This document shows positions 46,223-54,905 of a stretch of 64,000 nucleotides of DNA, piece by piece; within the stretch, counting starts at the first letter, position 1; each line of letters opens with the position of its first letter. Position numbers and translations under genes: made by a program. Origin of the DNA: Peptococcaceae bacterium BRH_c4a. GTDB lineage: Bacteria; Bacillota; Desulfotomaculia; Desulfotomaculales; Desulfocucumaceae. The stretch covers positions 1 to 64,000 of the forward strand of contig LADN01000008.1 in the NCBI GenBank assembly GCA_000961585.1. The letters are read 5' to 3'. The notes beneath the pieces were generated by a model. The model had not been told where the DNA came from, searched no databases, and saw only the letters and a program-made list of their open reading frames with translations.

Positions 46223-46392
46223 CTAAAATGGCAAATAATCATCGTTAAGTGGTGCTGGAACCGGCACAAAATCTTTATAAGCAATAATCCCACATCCTCG
46301 GCGTAAATCTTAAGGTGTTTATCCAATGCCTGTAGGATGCGTTCATGATATCCTGGCTTGTCCAAGCGGTTTTTAATTTGATCCTCCTGCAC
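46223..46392 (-). pseudogene. Small frameshifted gene, unknown
   Basis: GTG 46392 gives a helical N-terminus (DKPGYHERILQALDKHLK, IYAEDVG). A two-base shift near 46290 then continues as IIAYKDFVPVPAPLNDDYLPF and stops at 46223. Both parts read like protein, so one small gene with an indel is likely. The neighbouring stretch 46400-46900 is GC-rich and open on both strands; I cannot choose a gene there. Confidence 0.35.
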
Positions 46393-46939
46393 ATAAATAA
46401 GCAGAGTCTACTGGGGTAGTAACGAGACCCTGGGTGATAGTGCTGGCCACTGGTACCGGTGCATACGGGAGAGGTACGGGGGTTTTTAGTCACAGCTCGG
46501 CCCGAGTGGAACTCCGGAAGGCCTTGAGGGTGCTGATGCACCAGGGCGCCGGCGCATTTGAAGGTCCATGAGGACAGGGCTGGCGGTCCAGTTTATCTCC
46601 TGGGCCCTGGCCACTCCGATCAGGTACACGACAGCAGCACCCCGGGTGAAAATGGTGGCCACTACAGCCCGGGGACAGATAAGTAGCAATGACCTATCGG
46701 ATTCCTCCAGGAGGACCCTGGTGGTCACCAAGTGCATGCGGCCGGCGGCGGGATATGATCCTCCCAACTGCGCCGGTATCCCCCCCGGGGACCTGGACAA
46801 ACAACCCCTGATCTCTTCGTCCGAAGAAATCAAAACTGGCTCCCCCTTCCCCAGGGTGCCGAGCTTTTCTTAATGTCCCATCCGGATTAAAGTACCGGTA
46901 AAAGGCCGTGTTAATTTAATGGATGGTGGCAGAGGAGTG

Positions 46940-47044
46940 TCATGACTCTTTGATGTCATCACCGTCGTCGTAGGACAGACTCGCTGGGTATAACTCCATC
47001 AACTTGGATAGCATGTCCTGTACCTGCTCCAGTGCCTCCATCAT
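46940..47044 (-). CDS. Very small acidic ORF (34 aa)
   Basis: MMEALEQVQDMLSKLMELYP followed by an acidic tail (SYDDGDDIKES). GAGGAG is directly against the ATG, a poor spacing. It faces away from the SOS-box gene at 47146. Helical and plausible but weakly supported. Confidence 0.25.
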   Translation of the reverse strand: MMEALEQVQDMLSKLMELYPASLSYDDGDDIKES

Positions 47045-47097
47045 CTCCTCAACCTGAAATTGTGGCACTAATAACAGATAATGGAGAATTATTTCTC

Positions 47098-47126
47098 TTC
47101 ACACAAGAACGTGTGTTCTGTATAAT
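47098..47126 (+). promoter_or_regulatory. SOS-type promoter: LexA box in the spacer
   Basis: TTCACA at 47098-47103, TATAAT at 47121-47126, 17-base spacer. GAACGTGTGTTC at 47107-47118 fits the Bacillus-type LexA pattern GAAC-RNRY-GTTC exactly and would block the promoter when LexA is bound. Confidence 0.7.
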
Positions 47127-47145
47127 TATTATTGGGTGAAGATAA

Positions 47146-47460
47146 ATGGATAATGAAAAACACAGAGGCAATAAACTATGGGAATCCCATAGAATATACC
47201 TTGGCATGAAACCCGATCCATGTCGTGATTGTATGTTCTTTGTTAATGTGGTCGGCAGGGAAGAAACCCGTTCCGGTTGTGTGGTCGGCATTAAGGAATA
47301 CGCCACCTTGCGGGTAAGAGTGCCAAATATTTTTAATGGCGTAGAATTGTTGCGGCGAGTAGGGAAGGAAGGACTGCAAGAAATCGTTAATCGTGGGGCT
47401 AACCCGGATGCTTTCGCATGTGGATTATACCGGCCTAAACTTACCCCTAAAAAACTATAA
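47146..47460 (+). CDS. Small cysteine-rich protein under SOS-box control, copy 1
   Basis: 104 residues, unknown family. Conserved features shared with the copy at 53939 are C-x2-C (PCRDCMF), VGREETR-GCVV, EYATL, VGK-GLQEI-NRGA-P, ACG and RPKL. The four cysteines could bind metal. GGGTGAAG precedes the ATG. The LexA-like box upstream suggests induction by DNA damage. No membrane segment. Confidence 0.7.
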   Translation: MDNEKHRGNKLWESHRIYLGMKPDPCRDCMFFVNVVGREETRSGCVVGIKEYATLRVRVPNIFNGVELLRRVGKEGLQEIVNRGANPDAFACGLYRPKLTPKKL

Positions 47461-47485
47461 AAAGCGGAGGGGTTTTACTCCGCTT
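47457..47485 (-). terminator. Terminator for the minus-strand transglutaminase-type gene
   Basis: AAGCGGAG (47462-47469)/CTCCGCTT (47478-47485); read on the minus strand it is followed by a T run. It overlaps the stop of the plus-strand gene. Confidence 0.65.
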
Positions 47486-47543
47486 AAAATTATTCAATTG
47501 CATTAGTAATCCTTTGCTTTGTGGGGTTTCTTATAAGTAAGAC

Positions 47544-48689
47544 TTATAGCAAAGGAACTACATAAGCTTTTGCACCTCTATAGTCTTTAGGCATCTGTCC
47601 TATCCTCCAGCCGGAGTTTGTTGTTTCTAAATATAAATATTTTTTCCCATCATACTCATAATAGGTGCCATAAGCATCTGCCGAGCCAAGAACACCCACG
47701 GCAGCATGATGTTTTTCTGGAAGAATAAGCAAGGCTGAACCATAACCTAATTTTCTTAATAAAACAGCGGTTAAAAGAGCAGTATCTTCGCAATCCCCCC
47801 CCCTATCTAGTAGTGTTTCAACCGGGTACTTGGGATATTCCTCTTGGGAGGTTGAAGCTTTATCACTTACATATGGTAGGCCCTGTACAAAAGATACAAC
47901 AAGTTCAATTGTTTTGTATTCATCGTAGCCTTTTTCTGCCGCAGAATTCTTTAGACCATCAACAATGGTAGATATTATTTTTTCGCCGTCAGAGTCTGAT
48001 GTATATGTATATACCTGGTTAAAAATATCATTTGTGCTTGGCGTAAAGAAAGGGTGAGGCTTTTTCCTGTAGTAGTTTAGATTTTCAATTGGTATATGAA
48101 AAGGCCCCCATTTAATTTCACGGTTTTTAAAAGTCCATGTATACATCACAGGAAAAGTATTAAGACGAGAGTTTGGTTCCGACAAAAAATTTATAGTAGG
48201 CTTTATAGAATCAGAACTAATTTCTACCTGTTGAGTACTATTATCCCAGGCGACTGAAGCCCCAAATGCCTGAGCAATATAGCGGAACGGGAGCATAGCG
48301 CGTCCGCTGGTGACTTCAGGGGCTGCGTCCATAACTATGGTTACACCGTTTATTGCCATGCCGTTACTACCAATGGTCATCTGCACAACCTTGTCGCCCT
48401 TTAGTAGAGTGACTTTTTGGTTGGCTTCATCCCACAGGATATTAGAGTCCAGTACGCCGAGTGAGGAAGCCACATACCTGACGGGTAGGTAGGTACGGCC
48501 GTTTTTAATGTACGGGGCTACATTCATAAAATAGATATTGCCATCTTTAATGTAACTAGTTACTCCGATTTTAAACGAGGATCCTGCCAAGGCTGGTACA
48601 GCAATAAATAATAGAATGGAAACAATAACTATTATATTAATAAAATTTTTGGCTAAACTAAACAGTTTTGCAAGGGGGAGGGTTTTCAT
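47544..48689 (-). CDS. Secreted copper-amine-oxidase-N-domain protein with transglutaminase-like domain
   Basis: 381 residues. A signal peptide (hydrophobic INIIVIVSILLFIAVPALAG) precedes a copper-amine-oxidase N-terminal-like domain with both repeats (NGRTYLPVRYVASSLG; SGRAMLPFRYIAQAFG), a fold common in Clostridia for cell-surface attachment. The C-terminal half (about 200-381) is transglutaminase-like, with Cys in DRGGDCEDTALLTAVLLRKLG, His in LPEKHHAAVGV and the region YDGKKYLYLETT for the third residue. Likely acts outside the cell on wall or protein substrates. A shortened near-identical copy lies at 56458. Confidence 0.8.
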   Translation of the reverse strand: MKTLPLAKLFSLAKNFINIIVIVSILLFIAVPALAGSSFKIGVTSYIKDGNIYFMNVAPYIKNGRTYLPVRYVASSLGVLDSNILWDEANQKVTLLKGDKVVQMTIGSNGMAINGVTIVMDAAPEVTSGRAMLPFRYIAQAFGASVAWDNSTQQVEISSDSIKPTINFLSEPNSRLNTFPVMYTWTFKNREIKWGPFHIPIENLNYYRKKPHPFFTPSTNDIFNQVYTYTSDSDGEKIISTIVDGLKNSAAEKGYDEYKTIELVVSFVQGLPYVSDKASTSQEEYPKYPVETLLDRGGDCEDTALLTAVLLRKLGYGSALLILPEKHHAAVGVLGSADAYGTYYEYDGKKYLYLETTNSGWRIGQMPKDYRGAKAYVVPLL

Positions 48690-49112
48690 GACGGGCCTTC
48701 TCCTTTTCCAATTATCCTATCTCCGGCAGCCTGCATCATTCTTGAACGCTCTTCCTCCAGAGTTATTATAGGAAGTAAGCCGATGTTGACGGCTTAGGTT
48801 TCGTTAGTTACCTTTTATCACCTTTGATATGGGGGTACAACTCCTTTTTATTGCTATCTTCCACATATACCAATGATTTCCTTCTATTTTTATTTTATCG
48901 CATTTTTTCTTTGTGCCCCTGGTTTATATGAATGCTAACCCTATATTTGTTAAAGCGACGGATTGCCTCCGGATTTAGCATCTCATGGTATGCCCTGGAA
49001 CAATCTCTATCGGTTTTGCTTTGGAGGCGGACATTTTCGCGCGTGTAGAACATGATGCGCTAGAACCTCTGGAAGGATAACAAACCCCTGCTCCAGCTCA
49101 ATTTCAGCTAAA

Positions 49113-49188
49113 ACAAAAAGCCTCTTCCTGGTCGTAAGATCTAGGTGGACTTTATATTGCAAGGTTTAGGCCAGGAGGGGCTTTTTGT
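49113..49188. terminator. Long bidirectional hairpin
   Basis: ACAAAAAGCC pairs with GGCTTTTTGT and TCCTGG with CCAGGA around a 40-base loop, with T runs on both strands. The 1-kb gap 48690-49698 otherwise holds no gene I can support; another hairpin CCGGGCC/GGCCCGG lies at 49484-49508. Confidence 0.45.
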
Positions 49189-49483
49189 ATAAATGAAAAA
49201 TTTCCTGATACAACCAATTGCTTGTCATCGGAAGGTGCTTATGGTAACATGTAGGTAAAGAATATATGTTCCCTACAAGATATAGATAAAGTTCTAAAAA
49301 AAACCGGAAAATAAACGGCTAATAAGGGAACAATTTCCGGACAAGTTTTGTCTAAATAAATGGTATCTGAGTAAACACAAAATAGCGACCATATCGCTCG
49401 CTTTAAAAAACTTCCTATATTTGTCTTTAATCTAACCCGAGAGGTAGGAAAGGCAACGGACCCGATCTTTTTATGATTTGTTA

Positions 49484-49508
49484 CCGGGCCTTCTTTATGG
49501 GGGCCCGG
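49484..49508 (+). terminator. GC-rich hairpin in the leader of the ubiquitin-like operon
   Basis: CCGGGCC and GGCCCGG form a perfect 7-bp stem followed by TTTATC. It lies 190 bases before the first gene of the operon and could be a terminator of an upstream transcript or an attenuator. Confidence 0.4.
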
Positions 49509-49698
49509 TTTATCATTATGTAAAGGGGGTGGTTCCCTTGGACTGAGAAATAATTTAGAAATGAAATCGTAGCGGACTTCATTTCTAAAAAAACATGATC
49601 ATATATTATGTAAAAAATATTAGACATTCAAGTGGTTTTTCCTCTACCTTTTAGGCAAAAAAAGTGAGATTTGCAAAAAAAATTAAGGGGGATTTAAA

Positions 49699-49947
49699 AT
49701 GAGTAAACCTGAAAATAAAGAACATATTAACATCAAAATTGATAAGGAACACTACCCAGCAACTCAGGAAATAATGACAGGAGCAGAGCTTAAAGTGCTC
49801 GGCAAAGTGCCTTCTGAATACGAACTTTGGCAGGAAATTCCCGGCCAAGACGATCTGAAAATAGATGATAACCAATCTGTTAACTTACGTTCGGGGATGA
49901 AATTTTTATCCGTACCCCCAAATATAACCCCGGGGAGGGATGGGTAA
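49699..49947 (+). CDS. Ubiquitin-like protein (multiubiquitin-family domain)
   Basis: 82 residues, a single beta-grasp domain: INIKIDKEHYPATQEIMTGAELKVLGKVP, then YELWQEIPGQDDLKI and the closing strand GMKFLSVPP. It matches the bacterial multiubiquitin domain in single copy. The C-terminus is PNITPGRDG, ending in one Gly rather than Gly-Gly. It would be the modifier of the downstream E1/E2 pair. AAGGGGG precedes the ATG. Stop overlaps the E2 start by one base. Confidence 0.8.
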   Translation: MSKPENKEHINIKIDKEHYPATQEIMTGAELKVLGKVPSEYELWQEIPGQDDLKIDDNQSVNLRSGMKFLSVPPNITPGRDG

Positions 49948-50318
49948 TGCCCTTACTCGAATCTGACAAACAATATCTCGAAGAAAAAGGCCTTGAGTAC
50001 CAGATCTGCGAAAACAGTGGAGGACTGCTGGTGGTATTAAAGGGATACAAATTATCGGATTTGTATACACCCAGAACCGTTGACCTTCTGGTTAAAATAC
50101 CACCACTGTATCCCAATAACGGCTTGGACATGTTCTGGGTATATCCGCACGTCTTCTTAGTGAATGGAAATCAATACCCCACTTGCGCCAATGCTTTCGA
50201 AGATTTACTAGGCCAGAAATGGCAGCGTTTTTCAAGACATTATCAGTGGAGGCCGGGAACCGATTGCTTGGCTAGCCACCTGATGACAGTACAGAAAGCA
50301 CTGCTGAATCCGAATTAA
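49947..50318 (+). CDS. E2-like protein (prokaryotic E2 family E)
   Basis: 123 residues. The pattern LLVKIPPLYPNNGLDMFWVYPHVFL and the segment WQRFSRHYQWRPGTDCLASHL are typical of the E2 family E that accompanies bacterial ubiquitin-like proteins. I see no cysteine in the usual E2 active-site context; three cysteines occur (about residues 21, 79 and 105) and a conserved-looking Ser in RFSRH. Known work on related operons points to unusual chemistry in some, so the nucleophile is open. Confidence 0.78.
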   Translation: MPLLESDKQYLEEKGLEYQICENSGGLLVVLKGYKLSDLYTPRTVDLLVKIPPLYPNNGLDMFWVYPHVFLVNGNQYPTCANAFEDLLGQKWQRFSRHYQWRPGTDCLASHLMTVQKALLNPN

Positions 50319-50336
50319 CGTACAGAGGTGATGGAC

Positions 50337-51743
50337 ATGCTGTATACAATGACATTTTTATCCGAAGACTATCGCCGCTTAACTGAACACATAACCAGCA
50401 TGCCTGAAGAACAAGCCGCCTACATACTATGTGGGATCTCCCGGTCAGACCGGGAGATCCGATTTCTCGTCAGAGAAATAGTGCTTGTTCCTAAAGAAAT
50501 ACTGTTAAGACAGGAAGAAGATTTGATTTCAATACCGTCTTCTTCATATATGCCCGTGTTAAAACATGCTGCTGATACAAATCAATGTTTTTTCCTTATC
50601 CATTCCCACCCAAGTCATATACCTTCGTTCTCGCGTGCCGATGATATCGAAGAACCCAAGTTGATAAAAACAGCATATGTCCGGGCAGAGAAGGGAATGC
50701 ACGGTAGTATGGTATACAGCAATGATGCCATTTCAGCCCGTGTTTGGCTTGAAGAAGGTGATACATTATACTCGGAGCCGATAAATTTAATTCGAATAAT
50801 AGGAAAGCAGTATGAATTTAAAATCCCCTATAATGCGCCTATAAGCCCCAATATAATTCCCATAAAATTTTTCGACCGCCAGGTCCGGGCCTTCGGCAAA
50901 GACCTTCAGAAGCTTTTAGGGCAGCTCCACATAGGAGTTGTTGGCTGTGGGGGTACCGGCTCTGCAGTGGTTGAGCAACTTGTTCGCCTGGGTATAGGAT
51001 CCCTTGTACTGATTGATGACGATTTAATAGAGGACACAAATATTAGCCGGATTCATGGAAGTATCATGGAGGACCAGGGCCGTTACAAAGTTCATGTCAT
51101 GGAGAAAATGGTTAAACAAATTGGCTATGGCACAAAAGTGGAGGCTATTGCAAAAAAAATTCTGGATAAATCCACAGCTCTAAAATTGCGCGAATGTGAT
51201 TTGATATTCGGCTGCACTGATGATCATGCTGGCCGGTCGATCATAAATGACCTGTCTATAAGATATTTCATACCGGTCATTGATATGGCAGCCCTTATTG
51301 ATTCTCAGGACGGGAGAATACGCAGTGTAATTGGCAGGGTTACGGTCATAAAACCAAAAGAACCGTGCTTACTTTGCAGGAACAGAATTAGTCCAGAGAA
51401 AATCAAGAGCGAGATGATGGCGTTATGGGATCCTAATATGTATGAAAGAAGGGTGCAGGAAGGCTATTCTCCGGAACTAGGCATTAAAGATCCGGCCGTC
51501 ATCACCTTCACTACTTCTGTGGCTTCCCAGGCAGTAATGGAAATGATCCAATTGCTTACCGGTTACATGGGTAGGGAGAATAATGCTACTGAATTTCTGT
51601 GTCTTTATGATGACAGGGACATTCGAAAGTTAGGAAGTAAACAGCAGTTTTCTTGTAAATGTAACAATCCAGAGATATGCGGACGTGGAGATCATCAGGA
51701 GTTCCTGGGAATGATTTGGCCGCCACGGGATAAGGAGTTATAA
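50337..51743 (+). CDS. JAB peptidase-E1 fusion of ubiquitin-like pathway
   Basis: 468 residues. N-terminal JAB/JAMM domain with the zinc set in FLIHSHPSHIPSFSRADD (about residues 82-100). Then a ThiF/E1 adenylation domain: GVVGCGGTGSAVVEQL near residue 202, LVLIDDDLIEDTNISR near 224, IFGCTDDHAGR near 290. Zinc-type cysteines are CLLC and CKCNNPEIC near 342 and 440. The fusion combines processing and activation of the small modifier. GTG 50328 opens the frame; ATG 50337 after AGAGGTG is better. Confidence 0.85.
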   Translation: MLYTMTFLSEDYRRLTEHITSMPEEQAAYILCGISRSDREIRFLVREIVLVPKEILLRQEEDLISIPSSSYMPVLKHAADTNQCFFLIHSHPSHIPSFSRADDIEEPKLIKTAYVRAEKGMHGSMVYSNDAISARVWLEEGDTLYSEPINLIRIIGKQYEFKIPYNAPISPNIIPIKFFDRQVRAFGKDLQKLLGQLHIGVVGCGGTGSAVVEQLVRLGIGSLVLIDDDLIEDTNISRIHGSIMEDQGRYKVHVMEKMVKQIGYGTKVEAIAKKILDKSTALKLRECDLIFGCTDDHAGRSIINDLSIRYFIPVIDMAALIDSQDGRIRSVIGRVTVIKPKEPCLLCRNRISPEKIKSEMMALWDPNMYERRVQEGYSPELGIKDPAVITFTTSVASQAVMEMIQLLTGYMGRENNATEFLCLYDDRDIRKLGSKQQFSCKCNNPEICGRGDHQEFLGMIWPPRDKEL

Positions 51744-52091
51744 ATGCTGATATGGATTAAAAATAAATGGCTGTCTTTAATAAGGTTCTTCTATCAAACT
51801 AACGAATATACCAGCATTTTAACGGTCACTGAGAGCCCCCCAAAAGTGCCGTTTGCAACACTTATCATAGTGATGGGAGAAAAACAACCCAAGTGGTTAA
51901 AACTCAGATGTCCTTGTGGATGCAAAACTGAAATTTCCCTACCCTTAATGGTCAACCACAATCCACATTGGAAGGTAAAGCAAGAGAACGGGGGATTAAC
52001 TGTTTTGCCGTCAATAAACATTATATCTCCAGGTTGTGGTGCACACTTTTGGATAGTAAAAAACAAAGTAAAGTGGGCGGAACTCGGTTAA
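51744..52091 (+). CDS. DUF6527-family protein of the ubiquitin-like operon
   Basis: 115 residues. LRCPCGCKTEISLPL, LPSINIISPGCGAHFWIV and a final Trp-containing strand are the DUF6527 pattern, a zinc-binding domain that repeatedly accompanies family E E2 and JAB-E1 genes. An N-terminal hydrophobic-basic stretch (WIKNKWLSLIRFFY) precedes. Starts directly after the E1 stop with AAGGAG before it. It is probably the last gene of the operon. Confidence 0.75.
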   Translation: MLIWIKNKWLSLIRFFYQTNEYTSILTVTESPPKVPFATLIIVMGEKQPKWLKLRCPCGCKTEISLPLMVNHNPHWKVKQENGGLTVLPSINIISPGCGAHFWIVKNKVKWAELG

Positions 52092-52219
52092 GAAATCCGG
52101 TTGAGGTATTTAGAAAAAAATTATTTTACAAAGTATCTTTTGTCAGCTTTCTTATTCAAAATTTAGTTCAAAGTCCTATTATGCTCTATATATATTAGGG
52201 CTTTTTCTTTAGACACCTA

Positions 52220-52252
52220 CTACCGATAAGCTAACTTATAGGTAGTTGGTGT
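52220..52252. repeat. Imperfect inverted repeat upstream of recombinase
   Basis: ACACCTACTACC and GGTAGTTGGTGT face each other across 15 bases with one mismatch, about 130 bases before the recombinase gene. It may be a terminator for the ubiquitin-like operon or a recombinase site. Confidence 0.35.
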
Positions 52253-52384
52253 GGTATAATTATTCAAGGGCGCTTTTTCCTTTACAAAAGGTTTGACAAA
52301 ATTAAATGGTCTAAGCTTTTTAAAAATCGGCATTCCCCAGAAAAATAGATGGAATAATACACCTGTCCAAAGGGGGCGAGAATT

Positions 52385-53302
52385 TTGGGTAAGACCTTGT
52401 ATCTTGAAAAAATTACTTCCTATAAGTTGGAGGAAAAATTAAGAGAGTTTAAGGCCTATATGGAGGCATCTGACAGAGGCAGCTCTGTCGTTTCATACAC
52501 CGGTGATATACAAAAACTTGCCAACTGGTTAATACTAAAATATGGCAGCTTTAACGCCGGTGCTGTTACCCCTCTTGACCTGGTTGAGTACCGCAAGTAC
52601 CTGCAGAAAAATGGCGGCCGCAAGGGAGGGGAAGCTAAACCGGCTACGGTTAACCGGGCTCTTATAAGCCTGAAAGTTTTTTTGGGCTGGCTGGTTGAGA
52701 ATAAGGAGATCAAGGATAACCCTGCAAGGGGAATCAAACCGGTGACGGTGGCCACCACCCCGGCCCCTAAGTGGTTGGACAGAAACGAGCAGAACAGGTT
52801 TTTTCGGGAGGTTAGGGAATCAAGCAGCCGGGATGAAGCCATTGTTGGCCTCATGTTGCACGCAGGACTCCGGATAAGTGAGGTCTGCGCGTTGTCCCGT
52901 GGAGACCTGCACATCGGAGAGAGGGCCGGGAAGGTTACCGTCCGCCAAGGGAAGGGAAACAAATACCGCGAAGTGCCACTGAACGTAACCGTACGAAAAA
53001 TATTGGAAAGGTGGCTGGAAGAGAATCCTGAAGGCCCTCTATTTCCGAATCACCATGGTAGGTCCATATCTGTCCGGGGTGTGCGTCATCTTATTAGCGG
53101 GTACGCATACAAGGCTAAAGTGGAAGGAGTGTCTCCCCACACGTTCCGACACACGTTCTGCAAAACCCAGATCGACATGGGGACGCCCATTGACCAAGTG
53201 GCCATGATGGCCGGCCACAGCACCCTGGACATTACAAAGCGATATACGGCGCCATCCATGGCTGACCTACAGGCAGCGGTGGAACGGGCAGCTTGGGAGT
53301 AA
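52385..53302 (+). CDS. XerC/XerD-type tyrosine recombinase
   Basis: 305 residues. SAM-like domain at residues 10-110 and catalytic domain with Arg in LHAGLRISEVCAL, Lys in GKGNKYRE, HTFRH, AGHSTLD and the nucleophile Tyr in ITKRYTAPS. Complete. TTG start after GGGGGCGAG. It stands alone, which suits a mobile-island integrase rather than the chromosomal dif recombinase. Higher GC than the ubiquitin-like operon next to it. Confidence 0.88.
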   Translation: MGKTLYLEKITSYKLEEKLREFKAYMEASDRGSSVVSYTGDIQKLANWLILKYGSFNAGAVTPLDLVEYRKYLQKNGGRKGGEAKPATVNRALISLKVFLGWLVENKEIKDNPARGIKPVTVATTPAPKWLDRNEQNRFFREVRESSSRDEAIVGLMLHAGLRISEVCALSRGDLHIGERAGKVTVRQGKGNKYREVPLNVTVRKILERWLEENPEGPLFPNHHGRSISVRGVRHLISGYAYKAKVEGVSPHTFRHTFCKTQIDMGTPIDQVAMMAGHSTLDITKRYTAPSMADLQAAVERAAWE

Positions 53303-53330
53303 ACATGGGTATGATTTTACAAAAAAGCAA

Positions 53331-53352
53331 AAAGCCGGACACACCGGCTTTT
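53331..53352. terminator. Bidirectional terminator
   Basis: AAAGCCGG/CCGGCTTT stem with a 5-base loop; T runs on both strands. Sits between the recombinase gene and the convergent coiled-coil gene. Confidence 0.8.
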
Positions 53353-53363
53353 GCATAACATGG

Positions 53364-53708
53364 TTACCATAAACGCCACCAGGGTTTTTTCTTCTTTGAC
53401 CTGGTGGTTGTTGCCTCCCGCCAGGCTGTCAGAGCTTCCTGGGTTTCTTTTGCCCTCATTTCAAACTTGTCTTCCAATTCTTCAACTCGGGCCTTGTTGT
53501 CCCTGATTCCCTCCTTGATTTCTGTAGAGAGCGATACGATTTGTTCTTCGATCTCTGCCCTCCCTTTATGGAACAAGTTTTTCAGGTCCACAATCCTTTC
53601 CATTAAAAAAAGATTTTGCGCAGCCAGGATTGCAATTCCCTCCTGGGACTTAGGCAATTCCGGTACAGGTGAGCTAGTTTCCGATGATTCAGTATTCTTA
53701 TAAGTCAT
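53364..53708 (-). CDS. Small coiled-coil protein
   Basis: 114 residues. A long amphipathic helix (AEIEEQIVSLSTEIKEGIRD, continuing ARVEELEDKFEMR) dominates, ending in a basic-aromatic tail (SKKKKPWWRLW). The tail could touch membrane. GGGGTG lies 6 bases before the ATG. Function unknown. Confidence 0.55.
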   Translation of the reverse strand: MTYKNTESSETSSPVPELPKSQEGIAILAAQNLFLMERIVDLKNLFHKGRAEIEEQIVSLSTEIKEGIRDNKARVEELEDKFEMRAKETQEALTAWREATTTRSKKKKPWWRLW

Positions 53709-53853
53709 AACAACACCCCTGGGAGATTATACCATCAGATTAAGGTATTGTTACTAATTTTATTCCCCTATTTTTTACCAAGAAATGCTTCTTTGCAGAG
53801 AACCGTCAAAAAAAATTGTACGATAATACATAAAAAGGAAGCACTTCTGAATA

Positions 53854-53873
53854 GAACATATGTGCGGTATAAT
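53854..53873 (+). promoter_or_regulatory. LexA-like box and -10 of SOS gene copy 2
   Basis: GAACATATGTGC (53854-53865) differs by one base from the GAAC-RNRY-GTTC pattern and lies two bases before TATAAT (53868-53873), the same spacing as at the copy near 47.1 kb. Confidence 0.55.
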
Positions 53874-53938
53874 AATGATCGGTGATGTAAGATAGAGGGA
53901 ACAAACTTTGGGAAAGCAACAGAATCTATCTACCAGAG

Positions 53939-54202
53939 ATGAGGCGAAAGCTGATTCCGTGTAATGCCTGCATGTTCCTTGTGTCGATCGTCGGCCGTGA
54001 GGAAACCCGCCCTGGTTGTGTGGTCAGTATTACGGAGTATGCAACACTACAGAAAAGAGTACCGCAAACCATCCTGGCATTGGAGCTGATGCAGCGGGTG
54101 GGGAAAAAGGGGTTGCAGGAAATTATAAATCGGGGAGCTGCCCCGGATAAAAACGCTTGCGGAATGTTCAGGCCTAAACTACGTGATAAAAAGAGAGATT
54201 AA
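53939..54202 (+). CDS. Small cysteine-rich protein under SOS-box control, copy 2
   Basis: 87 residues from ATG 53939, paralogue of the protein at 47146: C-x2-C (PCNACMF), VGREETRPGCVV, EYATL, VGKKGLQEIINRGAAP, ACGMFRPKL. The upstream frame also encodes the N-terminal matching piece (RGNKLWESNRIYL) back to a TAA, but without a standard start codon, so the N-terminus has either decayed or starts at a rare codon. Unknown function. Confidence 0.6.
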   Translation: MRRKLIPCNACMFLVSIVGREETRPGCVVSITEYATLQKRVPQTILALELMQRVGKKGLQEIINRGAAPDKNACGMFRPKLRDKKRD

Positions 54203-54446
54203 CTTCCTGAACAAGGAATGCAGTTGCCTCTATCAGAAATTATGAGTGCTTAACTGTTCACGATTCGCAAGGTAGAAGTAAAACGGCTTTATGAGAGGCT
54301 TTAGGACAAAAGAAAAATAGGGAGGTATGGGTACCGGTAGCAAGAGTGAGGGGATGCCGCCAACGAACCTGGTACCCAACCAGGCCATGGACACGCTTGG
54401 AATCCCACCGAAAAGTTATTTTTATGTTTCACCTGTTCCAAAACTC

Positions 54447-54474
54447 AGCCCGGACCATAGGGCCCGGGCTTTTG
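54447..54474 (+). terminator. Rho-independent terminator
   Basis: AGCCCGG (54447-54453)/CCGGGCT (54464-54470) followed by TTTT. The stretch 54203-54524 otherwise holds no supported gene. Confidence 0.65.
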
Positions 54475-54524
54475 TGTCGTACCTAACAATATCTTTCGAG
54501 TATATCAAGTAGCTTTGGTGGGCA

Positions 54525-54740
54525 TTAGGTTTCATGAACTGGTGTTTTTTTTGTCCTTTTTCCTTTACCTCTACATGCTGTTAAATCATTCTTTGTAACT
54601 GCTATTCTAACAAGCCTTTTTCTGTTAAGCCTCACGAAGAGTTTGCGGATTTCATGAAGATATTTTATAGCTAGATATAGCTCTAGAGCAATGACAAACA
54701 TTAATAGGATTATTAGGACTAACAATAAGAGCACCCCCAT
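54525..54740 (-). CDS. Possible small membrane protein
   Basis: 71 residues: an N-terminal hydrophobic helix (VLLLLVLIILLMFVIALELYL) followed by a basic tail. No convincing ribosome site. Listed because the composition is that of a single-pass inner-membrane peptide. Confidence 0.35.
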   Translation of the reverse strand: MGVLLLLVLIILLMFVIALELYLAIKYLHEIRKLFVRLNRKRLVRIAVTKNDLTACRGKGKRTKKTPVHET

Positions 54741-54905
54741 ACATTCAGTTCGGCATTGTTTATAGGGGTTCCTTCAGTTAAAAAAGGAGTTAAAATAGCC
54801 CTAATTTACATATTCCATTATAATTCTATCCTAATAGTGTTTGTAGAATCACATGCCACAGAGATGGAAAAACATTGCGTCTACCCCCCGGGGGCCTTTA
54901 TAAAA

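Noticed and set aside
46486-46873. Overlapping open frames on both strands in a GC-rich patch
   Set aside because: Neither shows a motif or a convincing start; high GC alone keeps both frames open.
54327-54512. 61-aa open frame after GGGAGGT
   Set aside because: The ribosome site abuts the ATG, the frame runs through a terminator hairpin, and the translation is not protein-like.
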